From Buxus sempervirens (lineage: Eukaryota > Streptophyta > Magnoliopsida > Buxales > Buxaceae), in NCBI GenBank assembly GCA_947561395.2, contig OX387187.1, positions 42,079,829 through 42,143,828 on the forward strand: a DNA stretch of 64,000 bases, written 5' to 3'. Positions 1 to 10,480 of the stretch are shown piece after piece. A program made the position numbers and the translations under genes. Position 1 is the stretch's first letter, and each line of letters starts with the position of its first letter. The notes under the pieces were generated by a model, which had not been told where the DNA came from, made no database searches, and saw nothing but the letters and a program-made list of their open reading frames with translations.

Positions 1-124
1 TATTCTAATTCCTACAACTCTATTTTGTACAAGGAAACACTTTCCTATAACGTAGTGGGTGAGAATCTTGACAAATTAGGAACATGGTGAGTTTCTAAAC
101 TTGAAACATTCTAAAACTGTAATA
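1..124 (-). mobile_element. Copia-1 LTR, partial (3' LTR in the element's sense)
   Basis: This stretch matches 10357-10480 with two visible differences in 124 bases, so it is the inner part of the second LTR of the same minus-strand Copia element. It is bordered at 125-136 by a pyrimidine-rich run that on the minus strand reads as a polypurine tract (TTGAGGGGGAG), where plus-strand priming would start. The outer end of the LTR and its target-site duplication lie before the window. Confidence 0.9.
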
Positions 125-131
125 CTCCCCC

Positions 132-1029
132 TCAAGTTGGAGCATGAAGATCCGTAATGCCCAACTTGCGAACAAAATGATGAAAAGACTCACGACCAAG
201 AGCTTTAGTAAAGATATCAGCAAGTTGATGTGTGCTAGGAACATGAAGCGGAGATATTAGACGAGTTCGGAATTTTTCTCGAACCAAGTGACAATCAATC
301 TCGATGTGCTTGGTACGTTCATGAAACACAGGATTGCGGGTGATGTGAAGTGCAGCTTGATTATCACAATGAAGAAGCATCGGTTGAGGATGAGGAACAG
401 CCAAGTCATGAAGTAAGAGTTTTAACCAAACTAATTCACAAGTGGTAGATGCCATGGCACGATATTCTGCTTCAGCGGAGGAACGAGAAACAACGGATTG
501 TTTCTTAGTGCGCCAGGATATAGGACTGTCACCAAGCGTGATAAAGAAACCAGTAGTGGAGCGACGAGTGGTGGGACAACTCGCCCAATCAGAGTCTGAA
601 TATGCTGAGACCAGAAAATTGCATGTGGAAGAAAGGAATATACCATGACCAGGTGAAGACTTGAGATAGCGAAGAACTCGAAGAGCTGCTTGATAGTGCG
701 GTTGACGGGGTTGATGCATGAACTGACTGAGAATATTAACAGAGAAGACAATATCAGGTCGTGTGATAGTTAAGTAAATGAGGCGACCAACAAGACGCCG
801 ATAGATACTAGGATCTGAAAGGAGTTCGCCATCATGAGGTGTTAACTTCAAATTCTGCTCCATGGGAAAAAAGGAAGGACGAGAACCCAAAGTACCCGCA
901 TCAGAAAGAATATCTAGAGTATACTTCCGTTGGTTGAGGAAAATACCAGAAGGTGAACGAGAAATCTCTAGCCCAAGGAAATATTTAAGAGAACCAAGGT
1001 CCTTGATCTTGAAACGATCAGCTAAGAAG
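132..1029 (-). CDS. Copia-1 pol, C-terminal part: end of reverse transcriptase and RNase H
   Basis: This is the 3' part of the polyprotein whose 5' part is at 6836-10154; the frame is interrupted only by the Copia-2 insertion. Read from 1029 downward it continues the RT palm and connection ([14 protein letters not shown]). It then has the typical [11 protein letters not shown] block and the Copia RNase H motifs: [27 protein letters not shown] and the late ADIFTKAL. The stop lies directly before the polypurine tract. The enzyme copies element RNA into DNA inside virus-like particles. The duplicated target bases AGAAG (1025-1029 and 6836-6840) fall inside a codon run, and no further lesion is seen in this part. 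Confidence 0.9.
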
Positions 1030-1261
1030 TGAAAGACTTGATGAAACGATAGATACTTTCATTCTATTATCATCTGTATATAAATCTTTACAAGAGAAAT
1101 TAAAGAAGGAAGGTACGTTACAATCAATGGACTGTTATGCTACATTTAAGGGACTGTTAGACTACAATCAAGCAACTGTTATGCTACAATCAAGGGGCAG
1201 TTATCCTAAGAGTTACAGCTGTTGAGAGAAGCTGTTGCACAGCTGTTACACAGCTTCTATA
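1030..1261 (-). repeat. Copia-2 LTR, left copy
   Basis: This 232 bp repeat begins TGAAAGACTTG and ends CTTCTATA on +, so its outer end is not the usual CA. No difference from 6604-6835 was seen by eye. It contains a TATA-like stretch near 1078 (tatataaatc). The next bases inward, TGCCCCCTCAAGATGG, are a polypurine tract on the minus strand, marking this copy as the 3' LTR in the minus sense. Confidence 0.92.
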
Positions 1262-1957
1262 TGCCCCCTCAAGATGGTGCTTCCATCGGAGACACCAATC
1301 TTGGTACGAAGAGAAGCAAACCGCTGTCGAGAGAGAGGTTTGGTGAGAGCATCTGCTAGCTGATCAGTGGTAGAAACATGGGAGACTTTGAGCTGGCCTT
1401 TGTTGACATGGTCACGGACAAAGTGAAAATCAATGGCAATGTGCTTCATGCGAGAGTGAAAGACTGGATTTGCACATAGGTACGTAGCTCCAATATTGTC
1501 ACAGTAGATGAGTGGTGTAGTGGAGGAGAGTGCCCCCAACTCTCCTAAGAGATGCTGAACCCAAGAGATTTCTGCAGCTGTGGCAGCAACAGCACGGTAT
1601 TCGGCCTCAGTGGAGGAGCGGGCAATAGAACGTTGCTTTCGAGATGACCAAGAGATAGCATTGCCGCCTAAGTAGATTATGTAAGCTGTAGTGGATGTGC
1701 GATCATCAGGATTGCCAGCCCAGTCAGAATCAGAGTAGGCATACAATGCAGAGGAATTGGTGCTTTTGAGAGAGAGACCATGATGAATCGTTCCTTTGAG
1801 ATACCGTAAGAGTCGTTTAACCGCTTGCCAATGGAGCTGAGTTGGTTTGTGCATAAACTGAGAGAGTTTATTTATTGCAAATGCTATGTCTGGGCGTGTG
1901 AGGGAGAGATACTGAAGGGAGCCGACAACACTGCGGAATTCACTAGAATCCATCTTC
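1246..1957 (-). pseudogene. Copia-2 reverse transcriptase end and RNase H (RE1-like), 5' truncated
   Basis: The minus-strand frame gives the RT tail and RNase H of an RE1-type Copia polyprotein: [19 protein letters not shown], then [35 protein letters not shown] and [11 protein letters not shown]. The C-terminus runs a few codons into the LTR. Upstream of about 1957 the frame leaves Copia sequence at the edge of the solo LTR (1963-5085). Integrase and the catalytic RT palm are missing, so it cannot act alone. It opposes the gag pieces at 5138-6600, although both are RE1-like and may come from one family. Confidence 0.85.
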
Positions 1958-1962
1958 ATGGT

Positions 1963-4900
1963 TGTGCGCATCCGATTTCGGTCGCACGACGAGGCGCACG
2001 CGTAACGACGATGCGTGCCTCGGGATTTTGTTTGGAGTCGCCACTGCCTGATGGGGTGCAAGCAGACACCTGGGTGCCTAAGTTCTTTTACTAAGGCTTT
2101 TGGTCTGCGGCTTTGAGATTCTAAGTAGGGACTCGGTTGCGGTCTGGGGAAGTCCGTAGACACCCCAGTCCACCCCGTCAAGTGACGGGTCCCATAGGTT
2201 TCCCTGGTTTGAGTCAACTTTGGTCTCTCACTCACCCGATTCCTATTCCAGCATGCAATTTTGGTTAAGTCTGGCGGGACCGCCAAAGTGGTGTGGGTCC
2301 TTTTACTTGATTTTATCTTTTTAATTAAGATGATTTGGGCCTGGTGGGGTGGGCCCCGTTGGAAGGCCCACGGTATCCCTTGGTGGGCCAAGTGTGGCCC
2401 GCATGTTCCTTGGTGGGCCAAGTGTGGCCCTTTGGATTTTGGCTCACTTTGAATTGATTTTATTTTACAGTTCAAGTTGGATTAGTTAAGTGGATTTCAT
2501 GCCAAAAGTGGGCTGGGATTGCTTTGTGGGCCCTTGAGTGGGCCCCACAATTGGTTGCCAAGTGATTTTGATTTTATCTTTCTTATCTGTGTCAAAATGG
2601 GCCAAGCATTGGGCTTGGGGCCCTTTACCTGGGCTTGGGTTTGAAAGCCCAAGGCTTCCTGAATTAGGGTTTGGAAACCCTAAGTTGGTCAGGTTCATGG
2701 GCTTAGTGGGCCCGATAGACCCTACCCGTGGTCTCGGCCAAACCACATCCTACTTTAATCATGCATGGCCCAATTAGGGCTTGGGTGGGCCTCAATTGGT
2801 CTGGCACACTCAAATCTCTTATTTATCTTATTTAAGCATGAATGGGTTGGTCGGGCTTGGTGGGACCCGTTGGAAGGCCCACCGGAAATCAATTTGGACC
2901 GGGTTGGTCCATGGCCCATGTTGGGTTTCCGGGTGACCCGGGAACCCTATTGGTTCATCTGGTTCGGTTTGGAAATAAAACCCACATTCAGCAATAATCA
3001 CATAAGAAAATACACAAAATTGACACCCGATCAAGAAAAAATTGGCTCATTGTACTGGGTCCAAGGGGAAGGGTATTTTTGGAATTTTCGAAAAAAAAAA
3101 CAATTCGGCCTGTTTTGGACCTGGCGCTCACCTCCTGAAGTGAGCGCCAGGTGGGCGCCAGAACCGGGCGAAATTTTGACCTGGCGCTCACCCGATACCA
3201 GGTGAGCGCGAGCTAGGCGGGAGGTGAGCGCGAGATGGGCGGGAGGTGAGCGCGAGATGGGCGCGAGAATTTCACCTGGTTTTTAGTGGCGCGAGCTGAG
3301 CGCCAGGTGGGCGCCAGCTCGGCGGGAAGTGAGATGAAAGGGGCGCCCACCTCCTAGGTGAGCGCCAGGTGGGCGCCAGATGGGCGGCAGGTCACTGCAA
3401 TTTTCAACTCTCTGTTTTTTTGAGATCTCCATCTCTGGCCGATTTTTTTTGGTCTGTAACTATTCCACTAGCCTCCTAACATGCTCAGAACACCTCCCAA
3501 CTAATCTTGGATTTAATCTAACTACATTTTATTTCAATGTTTTGAAAACCCAGAAAACTTACAATACAACCATGCATTCAAAATACTATGCCCAAGACAC
3601 TTCCCCGGGCTTCGGCCACTCCCCAGAAGACACTTGAACCTTTATCCAAATCAATCTAAACTACTAAAGGGTGTTAAACTACTAAAGGGTGTGTGTCATT
3701 GCAGTCAAGAATCAAGAAAAAAACACACAGGAGAACCAATAACAATACCACATGCCAGTATCATCGACAAGTCCTAATGAAATCTGGACCCAAGATCATT
3801 GCTTAAGCTCATGAAGACTTAGAGAAGGGGAGGAGAAGGCGGCTTACAGGGGTACAATGGATTAATTAACATGAGGGAACAAACCCCCTTCGAATCAAGC
3901 AAGCAATGACAAACCAGATATTAGAGATGCACGGGAAGCTTGATTTGTATAAATTGAACAAAAGAAAATGGAGAGCTCACCTTGGTTCTAGGTCTCTGTA
4001 GAGTAGGCCGGAGGGTTCCTTGGAGCCAACGAGCAGCTGCCGGAGCACCAACAACAAGATCCTCTTCGGGTTTGATGAGGAGGAAGAGGAAGGGAGGGAA
4101 GGAGTGTGTCTGGTCTTTTCTTCAAAATCCCGAACCCAGAAAATGCCCAACCGAAACTCTCCCACCAAAATTTTCCCAACCCCGAAATCAGCCAACCCCA
4201 AAAATCGCGGAACCCCCTGCAATGAAGACTCTCGTGGCTTATATAGGCAAAGGAAATGGGGTGCCGCTCACCTTGGCGCCCAGCTCAAGGTGAGCGCATA
4301 CCCCCTGCCACGTTCGCGCGAGCGACCGAATCATTTCAAAATAATAAATGCCGCCGCTCGTTTGTTTTTAAAATCTGAAAATTAGGATATGGTCCCTGGG
4401 ATATTTAGGTTTAATATTATTTTATTCAGATATTTTCAAATACTTTCAGATTGGTCCCTGGGATATTTTGAATGTTTGGATATTTATGGATTTGATCCCC
4501 GAGATATTTTTCTGCGCAACTCGCCACGTGTGCAGCTTTTTGCCACGTGCGCAGTTCGCCGGTTTTGCTGCTCGGGAACTTCGCCAGCTCATATTTTCTT
4601 CATCCGGGCTCCGATCTGGGCAAACTTAGTTTCATTAGAATCGTATCGGAGCCCTCCATCCCATGACCTAGGGGTAGGCCTCCGGATCGGATTTTAGCAG
4701 AAAGTCAACTTTTGGCTCCGCGCAAGTTTGACCGCCTGCAGAACCTTCATCCGGACCCTGATTCCCGCAAACTCAGTTGCGTTGGAACCGTGTCGAGATT
4801 CTCTATCCAATGATATGGGGCTAAGCACTTGGCACGGAATTCGAGAAAAAGTCAACTTTCGGCTCTCCCTTAAGTTTGACTGCCCGCCGAACCTTCATCC

Positions 4901-5085
4901 GGACTCCGATTCCAACAAACTCAGTTGCGTTAGACTCGTGTCGGGATTCTCTATCCATTGATATAAAGCAAGGTGGCCAAATATCACTTAATCAAAAAGT
5001 CAACTTTTTGTCCCCTCGGGGTTTGACTTTTTGCCAGGGTTTTCATTTTCAGCAATTCCAGGGGTGCAAAAATAAGGTGCTTACA
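1963..5085 (-). mobile_element. Large solo LTR (3.1 kb), same family as 13431-16644
   Basis: It starts TGTGCGCA and ends GCTTACA on +, flanked by the TSD ATGGT (1958-1962 and 5086-5090). In reverse orientation it matches the solo LTR at 13431-16644 over long blocks, including both ends. Sense is judged minus: a TATA-like box (CCTATATAA, minus strand, about 4239-4247) fits the TATA position of the relative. No gag, pol or internal domain is present. Long GC-rich stretches carry many in-frame ORFs that look like chance products. The family is unclassified here; long LTRs suggest Ty3. Confidence 0.85.
3118..3390. repeat. Inverted short-word cassette (CTGGCGCTCACC / GGTGAGCGCCAG) inside the 3.1 kb LTR
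   Basis: About 270 bp are built from variants of one word and its reverse complement: CTGGCGCTCACC, GTGAGCGCCAG, TGGGCGCCAG, GGTGAGCGCGAG. They occur many times with short irregular spacers. A second small group of the same words lies at 4262-4325 (CCGCTCACCTTGGCGCC and AAGGTGAGCGC), on the other side of the TATA-like box. The related LTR at 13431-16644 has a quite different word at the matching place. Confidence 0.85.
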
Positions 5086-5086
5086 A

Positions 5087-5137
5087 TGGTATCAGAGCTA
5101 TAATGCTCCCACGAGCACCTATATTCATCTCTTGTCA
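5087..5137 (+). promoter_or_regulatory. Copia primer-binding site and 5' leader fragment
   Basis: TGGTATCAGAGC (5087-5098) is the standard Copia primer-binding site, pairing with the 3' end of initiator methionine tRNA. It is followed by a leader whose last part (CACCTATATTCATCTCTTGT) recurs at 5961-5980 immediately before the gag start codon. The leader is joined here directly to the middle of gag (5138 on). It is not the primer site of the adjacent 3.1 kb LTR, because that LTR runs in the opposite sense and its TSD (ATGGT) overlaps this site. Confidence 0.75.
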
Positions 5138-5927
5138 AGGAACGACTTACAGTCACCACCCGTGGCTCCGGCTCTGTGGCAGAATTTCTCAACACAATGA
5201 GAAGCATATCTGATGAGCTCTCCATCATAGGTGAGCCTCCTAGTGACATTGATTTAGTTGTTCATGTTCTAAATGGTCTTGGACCAGCATTCAAAGAAAT
5301 TGCTGCAGCCATTCGTGCCCGGGAAAATCCCATTAGCTTTGAAGACCTTCATGATAAACTTGTGGAGTATGAAAATTTTCTCCAACGTGAAGAAGCACGT
5401 GTGGTATCCCCCACAATCACAGCCAATGTCACTCAACATTCTACTCAACCCAACAACATCAAGTCCAACTCCAACAATAGAGGTTCATCTCTCAATAACT
5501 ACAACACTCGTGGGCATCAGTCATCATTCAATGGTAACCGTGACTATCAAGGAACCAATCAGCCTCAAAAGAGGCGTCAAGGCCAAGGGTACAAAGGCTT
5601 CTGCCAACTATGTGATCAGCAAGGTCATAGTGCAAAACGTTGTCCACGTGTTCGCCATGCTACCCACACAGCTCCCACTGCCAACCATACCACCACTGTG
5701 CCCTCACAGCAACAAGACTAGCTTATTGATTCTGCTGCATCTCATCATGTGACCGATGATCTTAATAATCTCTCTCTCACCTCAGCATATGAAGGCTCAG
5801 ATGCTATCCTCATTGGGGACGGCACAGGTTTGCGCATTACTCATACTGGCACTGCAACTCTTGCTACTCCAACTACCACTTTTGCCTTATCCAATGTCTT
5901 ATGTGTTCCTTCCATCAAGAAAAACTG
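5138..5927 (+). pseudogene. Copia-2 gag C-terminal half and protease fragment
   Basis: The plus frame encodes the second half of a Copia gag, including a CCHC zinc knuckle (CQLCDQQGHSAKRC, near 5612-5653) that binds element RNA. It then runs into the aspartic protease. A TAG at 5719-5721 replaces the Trp codon normally found before the protease motif, and that motif reads DSAAS rather than DSGAS. The frame ends at a TGA (5925-5927) where sequence jumps back to the 5' leader. The first roughly 210 bp (5138-5347) are repeated at 6395-6599 with almost no change, showing an internal direct duplication. Confidence 0.85.
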
Positions 5928-5984
5928 ATGTCACCATATTCATCTCTTGTCATCTCTTGTCACCTATATTCATCTCTTGTCACC
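5928..5984 (+). repeat. Duplicated 5' leader with short tandem repeats
   Basis: The words CATCTCTTGTCA and ATATTCATCTCTTGTCACC are repeated three times before the gag ATG. They match the leader at 5115-5137. This is the junction where the protease fragment is joined back to the leader, so the repeats mark the template-switch point. Confidence 0.7.
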
Positions 5985-6600
5985 ATGGCTGAAGCTTCCT
6001 CTCAAACAGATTATGTTCCTGTTGCCACTAACACTGCTATTACAGCACCAAATCAATTGATAGCAATCAATGCCGCAGCACAACTGCCCCTCAAACTGAC
6101 GTCAATGAACTTCCTGACTTGGCATGCTCAGTTCAATGCCCTTCTCATAGGATACGATCTAATGCGCTATGTGGATGGATCACATCCGCAACCCCCAAAA
6201 ACCGTAGATGATAAAGCCAATCCTGATTATCTTCTATGGCTTCGTCAAGACCAGTTGCTGCTGCACTCTATTATTGCTTCTGTTTCAGAACACATCATGC
6301 CGCTTATTGCCTCGGCAACCACCTCCCGTATGGCATGGGAGAAACTCAGCACCCTTTATGCAAATCGCTCCCGATCCAGAGTTATGGGGCTCAAGGAACG
6401 ACTTACAGTCACCACCCGTGGCTCCGGCTCTGTGGCAGAATTTCTCAACACAATGAGAAGCATATCTGATGAGCTCTCCATCATAGGTGAGCCTCCTAGT
6501 GACATTGATTTAGTTGTTCATGTTCTAAATGGTTTTGGACCAGCATTCAAAGAAATTGCTGCAGCCATTCGTGCCCGGGAAAATCCCATTAGCTTTGATA
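5985..6600 (+). pseudogene. Copia-2 gag N-terminal two-thirds
   Basis: The ATG at 5985 follows the leader and opens a frame typical of RE1-like Copia gag: an N-terminal LTSMNFLTWHAQFNALL block with YDLMRYVDG, and a later WEKLSTLYANRSRSRVMGLK helix region. This is the nucleocapsid-forming structural protein. The frame is cut off after the ISFD codons, where it meets the minus-strand primer-binding site and LTR (6604 on). The point of loss matches the same gag codons at 5336-5342, which continue normally there. Confidence 0.85.
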
Positions 6601-6603
6601 CCA

Positions 6604-6835
6604 TGAAAGACTTGATGAAACGATAGATACTTTCATTCTATTATCATCTGTATATAAATCTTTACAAGAGAAATTAAAGAAGGAAGGTACGTTACAATCA
6701 ATGGACTGTTATGCTACATTTAAGGGACTGTTAGACTACAATCAAGCAACTGTTATGCTACAATCAAGGGGCAGTTATCCTAAGAGTTACAGCTGTTGAG
6801 AGAAGCTGTTGCACAGCTGTTACACAGCTTCTATA
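6604..6835 (-). repeat. Copia-2 LTR, right copy (5' LTR in minus sense)
   Basis: No difference from 1030-1261 over 232 bp was seen. Immediately to its left, 6592-6603 reads GCTTTGATACCA, which on the minus strand is a primer-binding site (TGGTATCAAAGC). That fixes the sense of the element as minus. The TSD AGAAG follows at 6836-6840. Confidence 0.92.
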
Positions 6836-9800
6836 AGAAGGCTTTCACAGTCGTAAGAGTATGAAGAGCGTTTCCTGTCAACAAAATATCATCCACATAG
6901 ACAAGAATAGCAGTAAAAATTTGATCATCAGATCGTGTAAACAGCGAATGATCAGCCTGTGATTGGGTGAAGCCCGCGGAGAGAAGAACAGTAGAAAGTT
7001 TAGAATACCAGTTGCGAGAAGCTTGTTTTAACCCATAAAGAGACTTGTGGATACGACAAACCCGAGTCTCCCCCTTACCACAATAGCCAGGTGGAAGAGT
7101 CATATAGACTTCTTCATCGAGTTCACCATGAAGAAAGGCATTATGCACATCTAACTGATGAAGATGCCAATGACGAGCTGCTGCAATAGCCAGAACACAA
7201 CGAACGGTGACAAGTTTTGCAACTGGGGCAAAAGTATCATGATAGTCAAGACCTTCAATTTGGGTGTAACCCTTGGCCACTAGACGAGCTTTATACCGTT
7301 CAATGGATCCATCTGCACAAAGTTTAGTTTTGAAAACCCATTTACAGCCAATGGGTTTCTTACCAGGAGGAAGAGGATGAAGACTCCAAGTGTTGTTGTC
7401 TTCCAAAGCATGTATTTCAGAAGTTATAGCATCACGCCAATGGGAATGCTGAATAGCTTGAGAATAGCTAACAGGATCATAATGTGAAGCCAAAGAAGAA
7501 ATAAAAGAAAAATGTTGAGAAGAGAATTTATGATAAGAAATAAAATTAGCAAGTGGATGAGCCGTACCTGATGAATGATGTGAAGTGGATGAAGACGTAT
7601 TGGACTCAGAAGGTAAAGTGGGACAAACATAGTCTTGAAGATACGAGGGGCAGGTGATGTGGCGATGTGGTCTAGTTAATGGAAGTGGATTAGGAAGTGG
7701 TGAAGGGTTAGGTGGTGGAACATTAATAGGTGGGGAATGAGAAGGAGAAGGTTCATTATTAGGAGGATGAATGGGTTCAATGGGTATCTCAAAAAAAGGT
7801 TGAGGAATGACGGTGGAAGTAGAGGATGGAGACAAAATGGTGTGATAAGGGAAAACACTTTCAACAAAGGTTACATCACGTGAAGTGAATATTTTTTTTG
7901 TTTCCAGATTAAACAGTCGGTATGCCTTTTGACTGAGAGGATATCCAATAAATATACAGGGAATGGCCCTAGCTTGAAATTTATCCCTATGAGATTGTAA
8001 TGTTTGAGCATAACATAAACATCCAAAAACACGTAAGTGGTCATAGTGAGGTGCTTTGTTAAAAAGATGTTCATAGGGAGTAAGGTTATCAAGACTAGGT
8101 GAAGGAGTACGATTGATTAAATAGGTTGCAGTGAGAATACATTCACCCCAAAAATGGAGAGGAAGATTGGCTTGAAAACGTAAGCATCGAGCAACATTGA
8201 GAAGATGTCGATGTTTACGTTCGGCAACACCATTTTGTTGGGGTGTCTCTACGCAAGTTTGCTCATGGATGACACCTTGTTCATGAAAAAAATGTTGGGT
8301 AGCATGAGAAAGAAATTCTTGACCATTATCAGTACGGATATGACGAATTTTGCATTCAAATTGGGTTTGAACCATGGCAAAGAAATTTCTAAGACAATGT
8401 AAGGTTTCAGATTTAAGGCGCATTAAATATACCCAAGTAACCCGAGAGAAGTCATCTACAATAGTCAAGAAGTAATGAGCACCCATGGTGGAAGCTGTAT
8501 GATAACCACCCCAAATATCACAATAAATGCGATCAAAGACAAAAGTGCTTTTATTTGAGTTCAAAGAAAAAGGAAGTCTGGTGTGCTTTCCTTTAGCACA
8601 CACATCACAATGAAGTGGTTTATTAGAAGGAGATAAAAAACTGGGTAAGCATGAATAAGAAGGATGACCAAGTCGCTGGTGCCAGATAGTGGGCTGAACA
8701 GATCTGTTGACATGAAAGGCTACAGGAGAAACATGCTTGTAGTAATAGAGTCCATTACGCTCTTCACCCATTCCAATCAGCATCCTCGTGGTTAGGTCCT
8801 GGAAGACACAAAAGGAAGAGAAAAAAATAGCAACACAATTTAGAGATTTTGTAATTTTATTGATGGACAAGAGATTAAATTCAAAATCAGGAACAAAGAG
8901 AACATTATGAAGAGTAATTGAGGGAGATAAATGAAAGGTACCAATGTGAGAAACAGGAACAACATCACCTGTTGGTAAACGAACAGGACTAAACTGATGT
9001 GTAACAGTTGGTTTGATAGGAGAAGGGGAATGCTTAGACATGTGGTCAGATGCTCCACTGTCTATAATCCAATCAGATAAAGTATGAGAAGAAGAATTAG
9101 AGATGGGTACAGAAGAATTACCAGCAAAGTTGACAGAAGGAGGCTTGAGTAGATCCATTAATTGGGTATATTGCTCACTAGTTAAACCAGGGATCCCAGG
9201 TTCGGTTGAAGTTGCAGGTGGGCTAGCAAAAACCTGGTGGGCCACAAATTGACGACTTGTATCATTCCGTGAATTGTTGCGATTTTGATTCCAATGAGCA
9301 GGGAAGCCAATGAGACGATAGCAAGAAGCTTTAGAGTGCCCGGTTTTTCCACAATGTTCACAAGTATGACTATTTCTTCCTTTGGGTCGAACTTCACGCA
9401 CATGAAGATTTGGTGATCGATTAACTTGCATAGCAGCAATGATTGGTGTGGGTAATGGGAGATGGAGAAGACGTTGTGTTTCTTCTTGGTGGAGAATGGA
9501 GTATACTCGATTCACAGCAGGTAAAGGCTCCATAGCTAAGATTTGACTTCTGATCTGGGCATAAGATTCATTCAATCCCATAAGGAATTGGAAAACTCGT
9601 TCAGTGTCTTGGAGGCTAGCCGAGTCCTTGGATGCTCCACATATGCAATGTGGTGGAGGTTGTAATGCACTGAGTTCTTCCCAATATTGTTTAATATTGT
9701 TGTAGTACTGGGCAAGAGAAAGAGTATCTTGGCGGAGTGTGGCTATGTCTCTCTTGAGACGAAATATCCTCGGATTGTTGCTTTGAGAAAATCGAGCCTC

Positions 9801-10154
9801 AAGATCAACCCACAATTCATGGGGTGTATTGCAATATATAAGACTACCAGTGAGAGACTTGTCGATACTGTTGAGGAGCCAAGAAAGAACCATGTCACTG
9901 CATCTCTCCCACAAGTGAACAGCTTTAGCATCATTAGTGGGTTTCTTGAGAATGCCATTAACGAACCCAAGTTTATTCTTGGCATTTAGAGCCATCCTCA
10001 TAGCTCTTTGCCATGTAGAATAATTGTCTCCAGTAAGAAGAGAAGAGACTAGAACAGCACTAGGATGATCAGATGAGTGAATACAATAAGGAGAAAAAAC
10101 ATTACTCACTTGTGAAGAAGAAGACTGGGTAGAAGATTCTGGATTATCAGCCAT
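6836..10154 (-). CDS. Copia-1 gag-pol polyprotein, N-terminal 1100 residues
   Basis: A single open minus-strand frame starts at ATG 10154. Order of domains: gag with the LLTGDNYSTWQRAMRMAL block near residue 40; a CCHC knuckle (CEHCGKTGHSKASC) near 265-280; protease (WIIDSGASDHM); the pre-integrase HHCC zinc region (WHQRLGHPSY and CDVCAKGKHT); integrase core with the Asp, Asp, Glu triad in YCDIWG, RTDNGQEF and NGVAERKHR. Then comes reverse transcriptase with GCKWVFKTK, QLDVHNAFLHGELDEEVYM, SLYGLKQA and the catalytic LVYVDDILLTG. No stop or frameshift is seen. The frame is cut at the Copia-2 insertion and resumes at 1029. It directs particle assembly, reverse transcription and integration. Apart from the insertion this copy looks recently functional. 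Confidence 0.93.
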
Positions 10155-10195
10155 GCTATCACAATGGAGAACTCGTCTAGAGCTTTAGGATGATT

Positions 10196-10207
10196 GCTCT
10201 GATACCA
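10196..10207 (-). promoter_or_regulatory. Copia-1 primer-binding site
   Basis: GCTCTGATACCA on + is TGGTATCAGAGC on -, the usual Copia site complementary to initiator Met tRNA. It touches the inner end of the LTR at 10208, as expected. The gag ATG lies about 40 bases further in. Confidence 0.9.
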
Positions 10208-10480
10208 TGTTAAGAAATGTGAAGATGAAAGAGTCTAATACGCAAAAGAAGAATTCCTTTTATATATTCAATATACCTGTACACTGTATTTAAAGCAAAG
10301 AAATGTCTATAACAGTATCCTAAATCTCTCATAGAATTATGTATTACATAAATAAATATTCTAATTCCTAAAACTCTATTTTGTACAAGGAAACACTTTC
10401 CTATAACGTAGTGGGTGAGAATCTTGACAAATTAGGAACATGATGAGTTTCTAAACTTGAAACATTCTAAAACTGTAATA
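10208..10480 (-). repeat. Copia-1 5' LTR
   Basis: The LTR is 273 bp, from TGTTAAGAAATG to CTGTAATA on +. Its inner part matches 1-124. It is inserted into module M at a point readable from the other copies (CCAGCTGATTGATC at about 34121); the right flank begins AGCTG, so AGCTG is the probable TSD, with the left copy outside the window. A weak TATA-like stretch lies near 10258 (ttttatatattc). Confidence 0.88.

Larger units (their letters stand above)
1030..6835 (-). mobile_element. Copia-2: recently inserted, internally rearranged RE1-like Copia element
   Basis: Two 232 bp direct repeats (1030-1261 and 6604-6835) that look identical by eye bracket this segment, and the TSD AGAAG flanks it (1025-1029, 6836-6840). 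It is inserted in the RT region of Copia-1. The inside is not a normal gag-pol order: RT/RNase H lies on the minus strand (1246-1957), while gag and protease fragments lie on the plus strand (5138-6600), with a 3.1 kb foreign solo LTR between them. On the minus strand the 5' LTR (6604-6835) is followed by a primer-binding-like site TGGTATCAAAGC (6592-6603). Identical LTRs and an intact TSD indicate recent insertion. The scrambled interior suggests a non-autonomous copy made by template switching. Confidence 0.9.

Noticed and set aside
2486..3205. ORFs up to 146 codons in GC-rich sequence
   Set aside because: They lie in the LTR and across the word cassette; composition, not coding, keeps the frames open.
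1963..5098. 5' LTR plus primer-binding site of one Copia element
   Set aside because: The LTR sense is minus, its relative at 13431 is a plain solo LTR, and ATGGT on both sides is a TSD; the primer site belongs to the older target element.
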